A DNA stretch of 33,859 nucleotides from Pirellulales bacterium (GTDB lineage: Bacteria; Planctomycetota; Planctomycetia; Pirellulales; JAIMBC01), in NCBI GenBank assembly GCA_023511675.1, contig JAIMBC010000022.1, forward strand, positions 1-33,859, in the 5' to 3' direction. The position numbers and the translations under genes were made by a program. The notes below the pieces were generated by a model. It saw nothing but the letters and a program-made list of their open reading frames with translations. It was not told the origin of the DNA and did no database searches. Positions 16,380-24,484 of the stretch are shown in pieces (position 1 is the first letter of the stretch; each line of letters begins with the position of its first letter).

Positions 16380-18002
16380 ATGCCTCGCGTACTGGTGCTG
16401 GATCCCCTTGCCCAGGAGGGGCTAGACATCTTGCAGCGTGCCCCCGGCTTTGAAGTGGAGGTGCGTCCTGGGCTGTCGGGAGAGGCGCTGCGTGCCGCCC
16501 TGGCGGAGGCAGACGGGGCCATCGTTCGCAGCGGCGTGAAGATCACCGCCGATGCCCTGCGCGGCAACCGGCGGCTGCGGGCCATCGTCCGCGCCGGCGT
16601 GGGGACCGACAACATCGACAAGCAGGCGGCCACGCGGCAGGGGATCGTGGTGATGAACACCCCGGCGGGCAACACGGTCAGCACCGCCGAGCACACAATT
16701 GCCTTGATGCTGGCGCTATCGCGGAATATCGCTCCGGCCTACCAAAGCCTGCTGGAAGGGCGTTGGGAGCGCGGCCGCTACATGGGCACGCAGCTTGCTG
16801 ATAAGACACTGGGCATCATTGGGCTGGGCCGCATTGGGCAAGCGGTGGCCTCGCGAGCCCGCGGCCTGGAGATGCGGGTGCTGGGGTACGACCCGTTCGT
16901 CAGCCGCGAGCGTGCCCAGGAGCTGGGCGTGCAGCTCGTGGAGAGCGTCGAGGAGTTGCTGCCGCGGGTGGATTTTCTCACGGTGCACACGCCGCTGACG
17001 CCCGAGACGCGCAACCTGATCGGCCGCCGGGAGCTGGAACTGCTCCGGCCGGGAGTGCGGCTGATCAACTGTGCCAGAGGGGGGATTTTCGACGAGGAGG
17101 CGTTGGTCGAGGGGCTGCGCAGCGGCAAGCTGGGCGGCGTGGCACTGGACGTGTTCGCCACGGAGCCATGCACTTCCAGCCCGCTCTTCGGCATGCCCAA
17201 CGTGCTCTGCACGCCGCACCTGGGCGCTAGCACCGAGGAGGCACAAACGCAGGTGGCCGCGGAGGCCGCTATGCTCCTGGTCGATTTTCTCACCACCGGG
17301 GCCGTGCGGCACGCCGTCAACATGGTGGCCATCGATCCTCAAAAGCTCGAGGGCCTGCGCGGATTCCTGGACGTTGGCTACCGGCTGGGCCTCTTGCTGG
17401 CCCAGCTCGACCGCCGGCCGGCGCGCTCCTGCCGCATTCAGTACCGGGGTGAGGTGGCCGGCAAAGACACCCGGCTGATTACCGCCGCCATTGCCGCGGG
17501 TCTGTTGGCCCACTCGCTGGAAGAGGAGATCAATATTGTCAACGCGGAGCTGTTATTGCGCGAGCGAGGCATCGAGCTGGTGGAACAGTCTCGCAGCGAC
17601 ATGGGGGCATTCAGCTCGCTGATTCAGGCGGAATTGACCACCGAGGGTGCCACCTACCGCGCGGCGGGCACGCTCTTCGGGCACAACATGGCGCGGCTGG
17701 TACAGCTTGACGATTACCGGCTCGATGCCTACCTGGACGGCGTGCTGATGATCTTCACGCACCGCGACGTGCCGGGGATCATCGGCCGCGTAGGCACGCT
17801 GTTTGGCGAGTACCAGGTGAACATCGCCCAGATGGCCGTGGGGCGGACCGCCCGCGGCGGCGAGGCCATTGGCGTCCTAAACCTCGATACACGCCCGCCC
17901 GAAGCCGCGTTGCAGGCTGTGCTGGCACACCCCGAAATCCACAGCGCCACGGTCATCGAGCTGCCCGCGCCGGGCGAGCAGCCCCCATGGCTGGGCGGGT
18001 AA
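16380..18002 (+). CDS. serA: D-3-phosphoglycerate dehydrogenase
   Basis: Oxidises 3-phosphoglycerate to phosphohydroxypyruvate with NAD, the first step of serine synthesis; 540 residues. The substrate domain is about 1-98 plus 285-315, and the NAD domain has GLGRIG (148-153) with Asp171 after it. Catalytic residues are Arg233 (NCARGG), Glu262 (FATEP) and His280 (TPHLGAS). About 315-455 is the allosteric substrate-binding domain of type 1 enzymes, and about 460-535 is an ACT domain (THRDVPGIIGRVGTLFGEYQ), which usually binds serine for feedback inhibition. ATG 16380 is preferred to a TTG at 16371 because MPRVLVLDPL matches the family start. Confidence 0.96.
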   Translation: MPRVLVLDPLAQEGLDILQRAPGFEVEVRPGLSGEALRAALAEADGAIVRSGVKITADALRGNRRLRAIVRAGVGTDNIDKQAATRQGIVVMNTPAGNTVSTAEHTIALMLALSRNIAPAYQSLLEGRWERGRYMGTQLADKTLGIIGLGRIGQAVASRARGLEMRVLGYDPFVSRERAQELGVQLVESVEELLPRVDFLTVHTPLTPETRNLIGRRELELLRPGVRLINCARGGIFDEEALVEGLRSGKLGGVALDVFATEPCTSSPLFGMPNVLCTPHLGASTEEAQTQVAAEAAMLLVDFLTTGAVRHAVNMVAIDPQKLEGLRGFLDVGYRLGLLLAQLDRRPARSCRIQYRGEVAGKDTRLITAAIAAGLLAHSLEEEINIVNAELLLRERGIELVEQSRSDMGAFSSLIQAELTTEGATYRAAGTLFGHNMARLVQLDDYRLDAYLDGVLMIFTHRDVPGIIGRVGTLFGEYQVNIAQMAVGRTARGGEAIGVLNLDTRPPEAALQAVLAHPEIHSATVIELPAPGEQPPWLGG

Positions 18003-18154
18003 GAGACGGAATCGACATGCAACCCACTACCTCCCCCGCCGGCAGCCGTGCTCGCCGTGCTGCCGTTGGCTGCCCCGTTCTGCCATAGGTCTGCCAGAGC
18101 TTCCTGTTTGACCATTCCGTCCGTCGTTCCCACATCTGGCCTCCGCCCCAGGTC

Positions 18155-19591
18155 ATGTCACGCCCCCGCCTACTCTTGGCCGGCACAGCACGTGCCGCGA
18201 TCACACCGCCCATCGGCATCCGCATGATGGGTTACACCGTACAGGATTGCAGTAGCGAGCGCGTCGAACGCGAGCTGACCGCCACTGCCCTGGTGCTGGG
18301 CGATGGCCAACAGCGCGCAGTGTTGCTGGCGTGCGACCTGCTGTTTGTCCAGTCGCCACACGCCGAGCGGCTGCGCCGTGCCGTCGGCAAACAGCTCGGC
18401 CTCCCGCCAGAACAGGTGTTGATCCAATGTAGCCACACTCACCTGGGGCCCATGCTGCCGGATTGGGACGATAACCCGCCTGAGGAGGCCCAGCGCCAGC
18501 AACAATACCTGGACCGGCTCGAAACGCTGCTCCGCCAGGCCGCCGGCGAGGCTGCCGCCGCCATGCAACCCGCACGGCTTGCCGTAACCGAGGGAAGCGT
18601 GCCGCTGGGTGTCAACCGCCGCGAACGGCTGCCAGACGGCCGCGTGGTGATTGGCGAGAATCCAGACGGAGCCGTGGACGACACGCTGGGTGTGGTGCGC
18701 ATCGACCGGCTCGACGGCACGCCGCTGGCGGTGATCATGCTGGCCGCTTGCCATCCTGTGGTGTTGGGGCCTGCCTCCAACTGCCTTTCTCCAGATTTTG
18801 TCGGCCCGGCGCGCGAGCTGGTGGAACAGGCCACGGGAGCCAGGGCCATGTTCTTGCAAGGGGCGGCGGCAAACGTGAATCCGGTATGCGGCATCGGCCG
18901 CGGCGGGCCGGAGCAGTATGAAGATCAAATGCGCCTCGGCACCATGCTGGCCGGCGAAACGCTCAAGTGCTGGGCGGGACTCAGAACCCACTGCCGGCGC
19001 GGCCAGCGCGAGCTGGTCCAGTCCGTGGCAGCCATCTCGACCTGGCGCTACGAGCCCTTGCCCGATGAGAGCTTGCACGTGTTGGCCGTGCGCCAGCGTG
19101 TGCAGAAGCTGGCGCTGGGAGCGCTCCCCTCACCGTTAGAGGCCGAGGCCCAAAAGCAGCACTACCAGACAGCTTACGAGCAGGCCGTGGCCGCTGGCCT
19201 GCCCCTTGGCGCGCAGCGCGTGGCTGCGCGGCTCGCGCGTTGGGCACGCATCGTGAGCGAGGCCGCCGCCCGCCAGCAGCCTGTCATGCGAGAGCTGGTC
19301 GTGTGGGCCCTGCGCGTCAACGAGCTGGGACTGGTTGCCGTCAATGGCGAACCGTTCGCCGAACTGGGCCTGGAGGTGCGCCGCCGATCTCCCCTGCCGC
19401 ACACCTTCTTGCTGGGCTATTCCAACGGCTGCCTGGGCTATTTGCCCACCCCCCCAGCCTTTCTCGAGGGAGGCATGGAGGTGGTCGAATCCTACCGCAA
19501 CTACTGCTTGCCGGCCCCCTTTACGCCCGAGTGGGGCCCGGCCGTCGTCAGGACCTCGCTCGAGCTGCTTGACGAGCTGGCACGCGTCTAA
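18155..19591 (+). CDS. Neutral/alkaline ceramidase-family protein
   Basis: A 478-residue protein related to the N-terminal catalytic domain of neutral/alkaline non-lysosomal ceramidases. The zinc-type motif CSHTHLGP (92-99, His94 and His96) and CHPVVLGP (199-206, His200) are present, as is LQGAAANVNP (234-243). A family-like C-terminal segment GYSNGCLGYLPTP is at about 421-433. Known members cleave the amide of ceramide. Many bacterial members have an N-terminal export signal. This one begins MSRPRLLLAGTARAAITPPIG without an obvious signal, and its length is short, so the natural substrate may be another amide. It begins at ATG 18155, 152 nt after serA; no Shine-Dalgarno is evident. Confidence 0.82.
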   Translation: MSRPRLLLAGTARAAITPPIGIRMMGYTVQDCSSERVERELTATALVLGDGQQRAVLLACDLLFVQSPHAERLRRAVGKQLGLPPEQVLIQCSHTHLGPMLPDWDDNPPEEAQRQQQYLDRLETLLRQAAGEAAAAMQPARLAVTEGSVPLGVNRRERLPDGRVVIGENPDGAVDDTLGVVRIDRLDGTPLAVIMLAACHPVVLGPASNCLSPDFVGPARELVEQATGARAMFLQGAAANVNPVCGIGRGGPEQYEDQMRLGTMLAGETLKCWAGLRTHCRRGQRELVQSVAAISTWRYEPLPDESLHVLAVRQRVQKLALGALPSPLEAEAQKQHYQTAYEQAVAAGLPLGAQRVAARLARWARIVSEAAARQQPVMRELVVWALRVNELGLVAVNGEPFAELGLEVRRRSPLPHTFLLGYSNGCLGYLPTPPAFLEGGMEVVESYRNYCLPAPFTPEWGPAVVRTSLELLDELARV

Positions 19592-19638
19592 ACGGCTTCA
19601 TAGGCAAGCGACAGCGTGCAGGGGCAGGGAAGGCAGCC

Positions 19639-19650
19639 ATTTTCGAAAAT
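19639..19650. repeat. 12-bp AT-rich perfect palindrome
   Basis: ATTTTCGAAAAT is a perfect palindrome in otherwise GC-rich DNA, between the convergent ceramidase-family and FtsW/RodA genes. It could be an operator or just the only AT-rich spot in this gap. The rest of the 184-bp gap has no gene. Confidence 0.35.
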
Positions 19651-19775
19651 TCGGATTGACACATCACTGTCGCCTGCGCGGAGAGTTAGCTTGGACACCC
19701 ATGCCGCGAGCGGCCAACACCGCTCTGAACGATTTCCTACAGGGGGAGTAGTTGCCGAGCACGGCGCCTTCTGCG

Positions 19776-20936
19776 TTATGCAAGGGCCCCCCCGGAACGC
19801 ACGGCGGCGAATGCCAACCCCAAGGCGGCCGCATGGGTGATCAGGCTCGAGCCGCCATAACTGACCAGCGGCAGCGCCAGGCCGACGATTGGCAGCAAGC
19901 CCACGGCCATGGCCGTATTGATCAGTGCCTGGCAGGCGAACAGCCCCGCCACGCCGGCGACAAATAGCCGTGCCTGCGGATCGTGGCACCAGCCAGCCGC
20001 GTGCAACAGGCTGCACACCAGCACCATGTAGCACAGCAGCACGCCCCCTGCACCCAGCCAGCCGAACCGCTCCGCAAGCACAACGAATATGAAGTCGGTG
20101 TGTGCCTCCGGCAGGTGGCGGCGGGCAGGGTCAGCCGCCGGCGCAGGCGCCAGCAGGCTGCCCCACTTGCCGCCCAGGGCCAGTACCTGTTTGGCCTGGT
20201 GCAACTGATAGCCCTCGGCAGCCGGCCGTTCTTCCGGCAAGGTCTGGCGCCACAGGGCCGTAACGCGGGAGCGCTGCTCAGCACTCATTCCGGCCCAGAG
20301 CAGGGGCAGAACGCACAGGCCGCAGAGCACCACCACGCCAAGCAGCCGCCACGGGGTGTGGCAAGCGATCAGCATCCACCCCAGTGCCATCACCAGCATG
20401 GCGGCAGTACCCAGGTCCGGCTGTCGCAAGATCAGCAGGGCTGGTGCCAGCGCCAGCAGCAGGGGGAGCAAGAGGTCCGCAAGCCGTGCAGGCCGCCGGC
20501 GGCCCAACCAGCACGCCAATGCCAGCACGAGCACCAACTTGGCCGGCTCAGAGGGCTGCATGCCGATGCCGCCCAGCCGCACCCAGCGGTGCGCGCCGTT
20601 CACAGGTGGCATGGCAAACACCAGCAAGAGCATGGCCAGCACCAGTGCATATGCTGGCGACGCCCATCGGCGAATGCATGCCCACCGCTGCGCCGCGCAG
20701 AACAGGGCCACGGCCAGCGCCAGCACGCTCCAGGCAATCTGCCGCATCAGGCGGTCTTGAGCCGTGACAACATCTCCGCCAGCCAGCGTGCTGGCCGTCA
20801 ACTGGGAGGCACGTTCGATGCCCGCCCAGCCGAGCAGCATCAAGCACACGGCCGCTAGCGCGGCTGCCCAGGGCAGACGCGTCGGCCGCCATGCGGCAGA
20901 CGGTACCGCCGCCATGCCAGCAGTCGAAACACTCAC
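19776..20936 (-). CDS. FtsW/RodA/SpoVE (SEDS) family protein
   Basis: A polytopic membrane protein, 386 residues, with about ten hydrophobic segments. SEDS signatures are present: GAHRWVRLGGIGMQPSEPAK (114-133), LRQPDLGTA (170-178), LPEAHTDFIF (275-284) and GLLPIVGLALPLVSYGGSS (346-364). SEDS proteins polymerise lipid II into glycan strands with a partner class B penicillin-binding protein. The Asp of HTDF (Asp281) is in the loop thought to be catalytic. RodA (elongation) versus FtsW (division) cannot be decided by eye. GTG 20936 gives the listed start; an ATG at 20915 is an alternative. No mre, pbp or mur genes are nearby, so the gene stands alone on the minus strand. Confidence 0.93.
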   Translation of the reverse strand: MSVSTAGMAAVPSAAWRPTRLPWAAALAAVCLMLLGWAGIERASQLTASTLAGGDVVTAQDRLMRQIAWSVLALAVALFCAAQRWACIRRWASPAYALVLAMLLLVFAMPPVNGAHRWVRLGGIGMQPSEPAKLVLVLALACWLGRRRPARLADLLLPLLLALAPALLILRQPDLGTAAMLVMALGWMLIACHTPWRLLGVVVLCGLCVLPLLWAGMSAEQRSRVTALWRQTLPEERPAAEGYQLHQAKQVLALGGKWGSLLAPAPAADPARRHLPEAHTDFIFVVLAERFGWLGAGGVLLCYMVLVCSLLHAAGWCHDPQARLFVAGVAGLFACQALINTAMAVGLLPIVGLALPLVSYGGSSLITHAAALGLAFAAVRSGGALA

Positions 20937-21443
20937 GGTACGCAGTGCCCCCAGAGGAAAGGTGGCCGTGGTGGCCAGGCGCGCTGCGGCATCCCCGTTG
21001 TTGCCAGGCAGCAGAGCCGGACAGGCAGCGAAGTATAGCTAGGCCGTCCCCGCGTGGCCAGCGGAAGGGCCGCTCTCTCTGTCCGTCGGTTTTGAGATGG
21101 TCGGCGATCTCCTTGTAGGCTGGGCTGAGGCGGAAGCCGCAGGCAGGGCTTGCGGGCCGGGGACGGTGTTGCTAAGGGGCCGATGGCCCTGAGCGGCGGG
21201 TCTGGGCCGGCGGGCAGCAGGTGCAGGCGGGGGGTACGAGATGCACGGGCGACCGGGCCGTCTGGTCCATTGGGGTAAGGGCAGGCCGCAAGGGCAGAAA
21301 GGGGCGTGTAGGCCACGGCCGCAGTTGCGTGCGTTGGTCGGCGCCGAGCCTGCCAGGCGCCGCTGCGCCCGCTTGTCAATCGGCAGGTCAAGCATTACCT
21401 TCGAGAGTTCGCTTACCTCCAGAATGACGACAATCTCTGCCTG
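20937..21443. other. Intergenic region upstream of the acyl-lipid cluster
   Basis: 507 bp between two divergent genes, GC-rich, with open frames on both strands that show no family-like sequence. A weak promoter candidate for the cluster is TTGTCA (21373-21378), 17 bp from TACCTT (21396-21401). The -10 matches only three bases, so I rate it low. No tRNA, repeat or strong hairpin was seen. Confidence 0.45.
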
Positions 21444-22688
21444 ATGGTTGCGCCGCTTCCAGACGATCAACGCGTGGTGATTACCGGTGTGGGGGTAGCT
21501 GCGCCAAACGGCAATTCGCTGGCTGAGTTCCGCGAGAGCCTGCTAGTAGGCCGCAGCGGCGTGGTGCCCTACGAAATCCGGTACTTTGGGGCTACGGTGG
21601 CGGGCGTGTGCCATTTTGACGATTTGCGTTACCAAACGCGGAAAGACCTACGGCGGGGCACGCGAGCCGGCAGCATCAGCATCTATTGTTCGCGGGAGGC
21701 GATCGCGGATGCGGGGCTGGATTGGCCAAACGTCGACAAGAGCCGGGTAGGCGTGTACGTGGGGGTCACCGAGCACGGCAACGTGGAGACCGAGAACGAG
21801 ATCTACTTGCTGAAGGGCTATGACTACGACACGCGGTTTTGGTCACACCATCACAATCCGCGCACGGTGGCCAACAACCCGGCGGGGGAGGTATCGCTGA
21901 ATCTGGGCATTACGGGGCCGCACTACACGGTGGGCGCGGCATGTGCGGCGGGGAATGCCGGCCTGATTCAGGGGGTGCAGATGTTGCGGCTGAGTGAGGT
22001 GGATCTGGCGCTGGCGGGGGGCGTGTCAGAGAGTATCCACACGTTTGGCATTTTCGCCAGCTTCAAGAGCCAGGGGGCGCTGGCCACGCATGAGGATCCG
22101 GCCAAGGCATCCCGGCCCTTCGACCTGCACCGCAATGGCATTGTGGTGGCGGAGGGGGGCTGCATGTATGTGCTGGAGCGGTTCAGCGATGCGCGTGCGC
22201 GGGGGGCACGGATCTATGGCGAGGTGGCGGGTTATGCCATCAACAGCGACGCCACGGACTTCGTGATGCCCAACGCCGACCGGCAGGCCGAGTGCATGGA
22301 GCAGGCCCTGCGACGCGCCGGCCTCAGCCCGCAAGAAGTGGACATCGTCAGCACGCATGCCACAGGCACCTCCAGCGGAGACGTGCAAGAGTGTGTAGCC
22401 CTGAGGCGGGTGTTTGCCGATTGTCCCCGCACGCATTTCAACAATGCCAAGAGCTTCATTGGCCATGCCATGGGGGCGGCGGGGGCGTTGGAGCTGTGCG
22501 GCAACCTGCCCGCCTTCTCGGATGGCGTGTGCCATCCCACGATCAACGTCGACGAGTTGGATCCCGAGTGTGCCCTGGAGGGTCTGGTGATCAACCAGCC
22601 GCGCGAGTTGGGCCGCGTGCGGTGCATTCTCAACAACTCGTTCGGCATGTTGGGCATCAATTCAGTGGTGATTGTAACCAAGGTGTGA
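21444..22688 (+). CDS. Beta-ketoacyl-ACP synthase, FabF-like
   Basis: A condensing enzyme of 414 residues, the usual KAS I/II length. The Cys-His-His triad is intact: Cys167 in GAACAAGNAG, His305 in STHATGTSSGD and His341 in KSFIGHAMGAAG, with the conserved Lys336. It should decarboxylate malonyl-ACP and elongate an acyl chain. It heads a plus-strand set of six genes, with its own ACP 23 nt downstream. It is more diverged from housekeeping FabF than expected: the acyl-pocket/dimer segment around residues 110-145 includes EHGNVETENEIY and RFWSHHHNPR, which I do not recognise from E. coli FabF. That suggests a specialised acyl substrate. ATG 21444; no Shine-Dalgarno is evident. Confidence 0.93.
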   Translation: MVAPLPDDQRVVITGVGVAAPNGNSLAEFRESLLVGRSGVVPYEIRYFGATVAGVCHFDDLRYQTRKDLRRGTRAGSISIYCSREAIADAGLDWPNVDKSRVGVYVGVTEHGNVETENEIYLLKGYDYDTRFWSHHHNPRTVANNPAGEVSLNLGITGPHYTVGAACAAGNAGLIQGVQMLRLSEVDLALAGGVSESIHTFGIFASFKSQGALATHEDPAKASRPFDLHRNGIVVAEGGCMYVLERFSDARARGARIYGEVAGYAINSDATDFVMPNADRQAECMEQALRRAGLSPQEVDIVSTHATGTSSGDVQECVALRRVFADCPRTHFNNAKSFIGHAMGAAGALELCGNLPAFSDGVCHPTINVDELDPECALEGLVINQPRELGRVRCILNNSFGMLGINSVVIVTKV

Positions 22689-22711
22689 GGAACCAGCCGG
22701 GAGAACGCAGC

Positions 22712-22972
22712 ATGACGGCAGCGGAGATCAGAGCCGCGGTGATCGAGATCCTCAAGACTATCTCGCCGGATTCAGATTTCAGCGAGCTGGACGACGAGCG
22801 GCCGTTTCGGGAGCAGGTGGAGCTGGACAGCATGGACTTTCTCGACATCGTATTGCAGCTACGCAAGCTGTATCGCATCCACATTCCGGAGGAAGACTAC
22901 CCGGCGCTGCAATCGATGGCCAGCACAGTGGCATATCTCGAGCCGAAAATGCGCGATTTGCAAAAAGTGTAG
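22712..22972 (+). CDS. Acyl carrier protein
   Basis: An 86-residue acidic four-helix carrier. The phosphopantetheine site is Ser40 in ELDSMDFLDIV (DSM in place of the usual DSL). It begins at ATG 22712 with GGGAG about 8 nt upstream, 23 nt after the ketosynthase stop. A carrier encoded inside the cluster indicates that intermediates are handled on a dedicated ACP rather than the housekeeping AcpP. A 114-nt gap follows before the first oxidoreductase. Confidence 0.93.
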   Translation: MTAAEIRAAVIEILKTISPDSDFSELDDERPFREQVELDSMDFLDIVLQLRKLYRIHIPEEDYPALQSMASTVAYLEPKMRDLQKV

Positions 22973-23086
22973 CAGCCAGGCAGGCTCGGGCCGGGGCAGA
23001 ACGCCGCGCGGGGCATCGAGCGGCGAGAGCAGGGCGGGGAGGCGCGACCGGCCGAGGGCTCCCGGGCGAAGTGCGGCGGTGCCCCC

Positions 23087-24463
23087 ATGTACGACGCAAT
23101 TGTGATCGGCGCGGGCCTCTCTGGGCTGGCCGCGGGCATTCGGCTGGCGACTTATGATCAGCGCGTCTGCGTGCTGGAGCGGCACACCACCATTGGAGGA
23201 TTGAACTCGTTCTACCGACTGGGCGGACGCAACTACGATGTCGGCTTGCACGCCGTGACCAACTACGCCCGGCCCGGCAACCGGAGCGGGCCGCTGGGCA
23301 AGCTGCTGCGGCAGCTTCGCCTGCGGTGGGAAGAGTTCGACCTCTCGCCCCAGGTGGGTTCGCGGGTCGCTTTTCCCGGCGTCAGTCTGGAGTTCAACAA
23401 CGATCCCGAATTGCTGCTCTCTCAGGTCCACGAGCACTTCCCGCAGCAAACAGACCGCTTGCGCCGCCTGATGCGCGAGGTCGTCGATTATGACGAGCTG
23501 GAAGGGCTAACGGCAACCGCCTCGGCACGCCAGACGGTAGCCCAGATCATTACCGACCCCCTGCTCAGGGAGATGCTGTTCTGTCCCATCATGTTCTACG
23601 GCAACCCGCGCGAGCATGACATGGAGTTTGGTCAGTTCAGCATCCTGTTCCGCAGCATTTTCCTCGAGGGGTTGGCGCGACCGGCGGCGGGCATTCGGCT
23701 GATCCTCAAGGCCCTGGTGCGCCGCTTCAAGGCTGCTGGTGGAGAGTTGCGGCTGCGCAGCGGCGTGGCCCGCATTGTGGTCGAGGCCAACCGCGCCGTA
23801 CGTGTGGTGCTGGAGAATGGAGAGGAGCTGGCTGGCCGCTGGATTCTCTCCAGTGCCGGCTGGCTGGAGACCTTGCGGCTGTGCGATGATTGCAGCCGGG
23901 TGGAGCCGCCGCGGCCCGGGCAGCTCTCCTTCGTCGAATCGATCTCGGTGTTGCATTGCCAGCCGCGCGAGCTGGGCTGCGACCGCACCGTGGTGTTCTA
24001 CAATGACCAGCCGCATTTCCACTGGGAGCGTCCCGCGGAGCTGGTCGACCTGCGCAGCGGTGTGATTTGCTCTCCCAACAACTTTCTGTATGCCCAGCCG
24101 CCTGCCGAGGGGATGCTGCGCATCACCCACCTGGCGAATTACGATCGCTGGGCGGCCCTCTCCCCCAGCGAGTATCGCCTGGCCAAGCTCCGCTGGTACG
24201 ACCGCTCCGCGGCGGCTGCCGTGCGGTTCGTTCCCGAGTTTCGCCACGCCGTGGTGGCCGTGGATATGTTCACGCCCACCACCATCCGCCGCTATACGGG
24301 CCACGAGAACGGTGCCGTGTACGGAGCCCCAGAAAAGCGTCGAGACGGCCGCACCCACCTGGAGAACCTGTTTCTCTGCGGGACGGATCAGGGCCTGGTG
24401 GGTATCATTGGAGCGATCCTCAGCGGGATCACGGTGGCCAACCGCTACTGCCTGCGGCCCTGA
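23087..24463 (+). CDS. CrtI/phytoene desaturase-like FAD oxidoreductase (first copy)
   Basis: A 458-residue flavoprotein. The dinucleotide fold GAGLSG (8-13) is followed by VLERHTTIGG (acidic residue for the FAD ribose). A C-terminal FAD segment of CrtI type is present: LFLCGTDQGLVGIIGAI. Relatives include phytoene desaturases, carotenoid isomerases and retinol saturase, which add, move or reduce double bonds in long chains. No phytoene synthase, cyclase or other carotenoid gene is nearby. It sits between an ACP and acyl-ACP dehydratase/reductase genes, so an acyl chain, possibly ACP-bound, is the more likely substrate (inference). It is only distantly similar to the next gene. ATG 23087 is chosen because it begins the FAD fold. 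Confidence 0.88.
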   Translation: MYDAIVIGAGLSGLAAGIRLATYDQRVCVLERHTTIGGLNSFYRLGGRNYDVGLHAVTNYARPGNRSGPLGKLLRQLRLRWEEFDLSPQVGSRVAFPGVSLEFNNDPELLLSQVHEHFPQQTDRLRRLMREVVDYDELEGLTATASARQTVAQIITDPLLREMLFCPIMFYGNPREHDMEFGQFSILFRSIFLEGLARPAAGIRLILKALVRRFKAAGGELRLRSGVARIVVEANRAVRVVLENGEELAGRWILSSAGWLETLRLCDDCSRVEPPRPGQLSFVESISVLHCQPRELGCDRTVVFYNDQPHFHWERPAELVDLRSGVICSPNNFLYAQPPAEGMLRITHLANYDRWAALSPSEYRLAKLRWYDRSAAAAVRFVPEFRHAVVAVDMFTPTTIRRYTGHENGAVYGAPEKRRDGRTHLENLFLCGTDQGLVGIIGAILSGITVANRYCLRP

Positions 24464-24484
24464 GTGTGCCAGCCACGAGCGACC

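Noticed and set aside
19656-19661. TTGACA as a promoter in the ceramidase/SEDS gap
   Set aside because: No -10 follows at a workable distance, and both flanking genes converge here, so no gene would be served.
21039-21470. Minus-strand frame (143 codons) upstream of the acyl cluster
   Set aside because: It overlaps the ketosynthase start and is Pro/Arg/Ala-rich with no conserved motif; typical of a GC-rich non-coding stretch.
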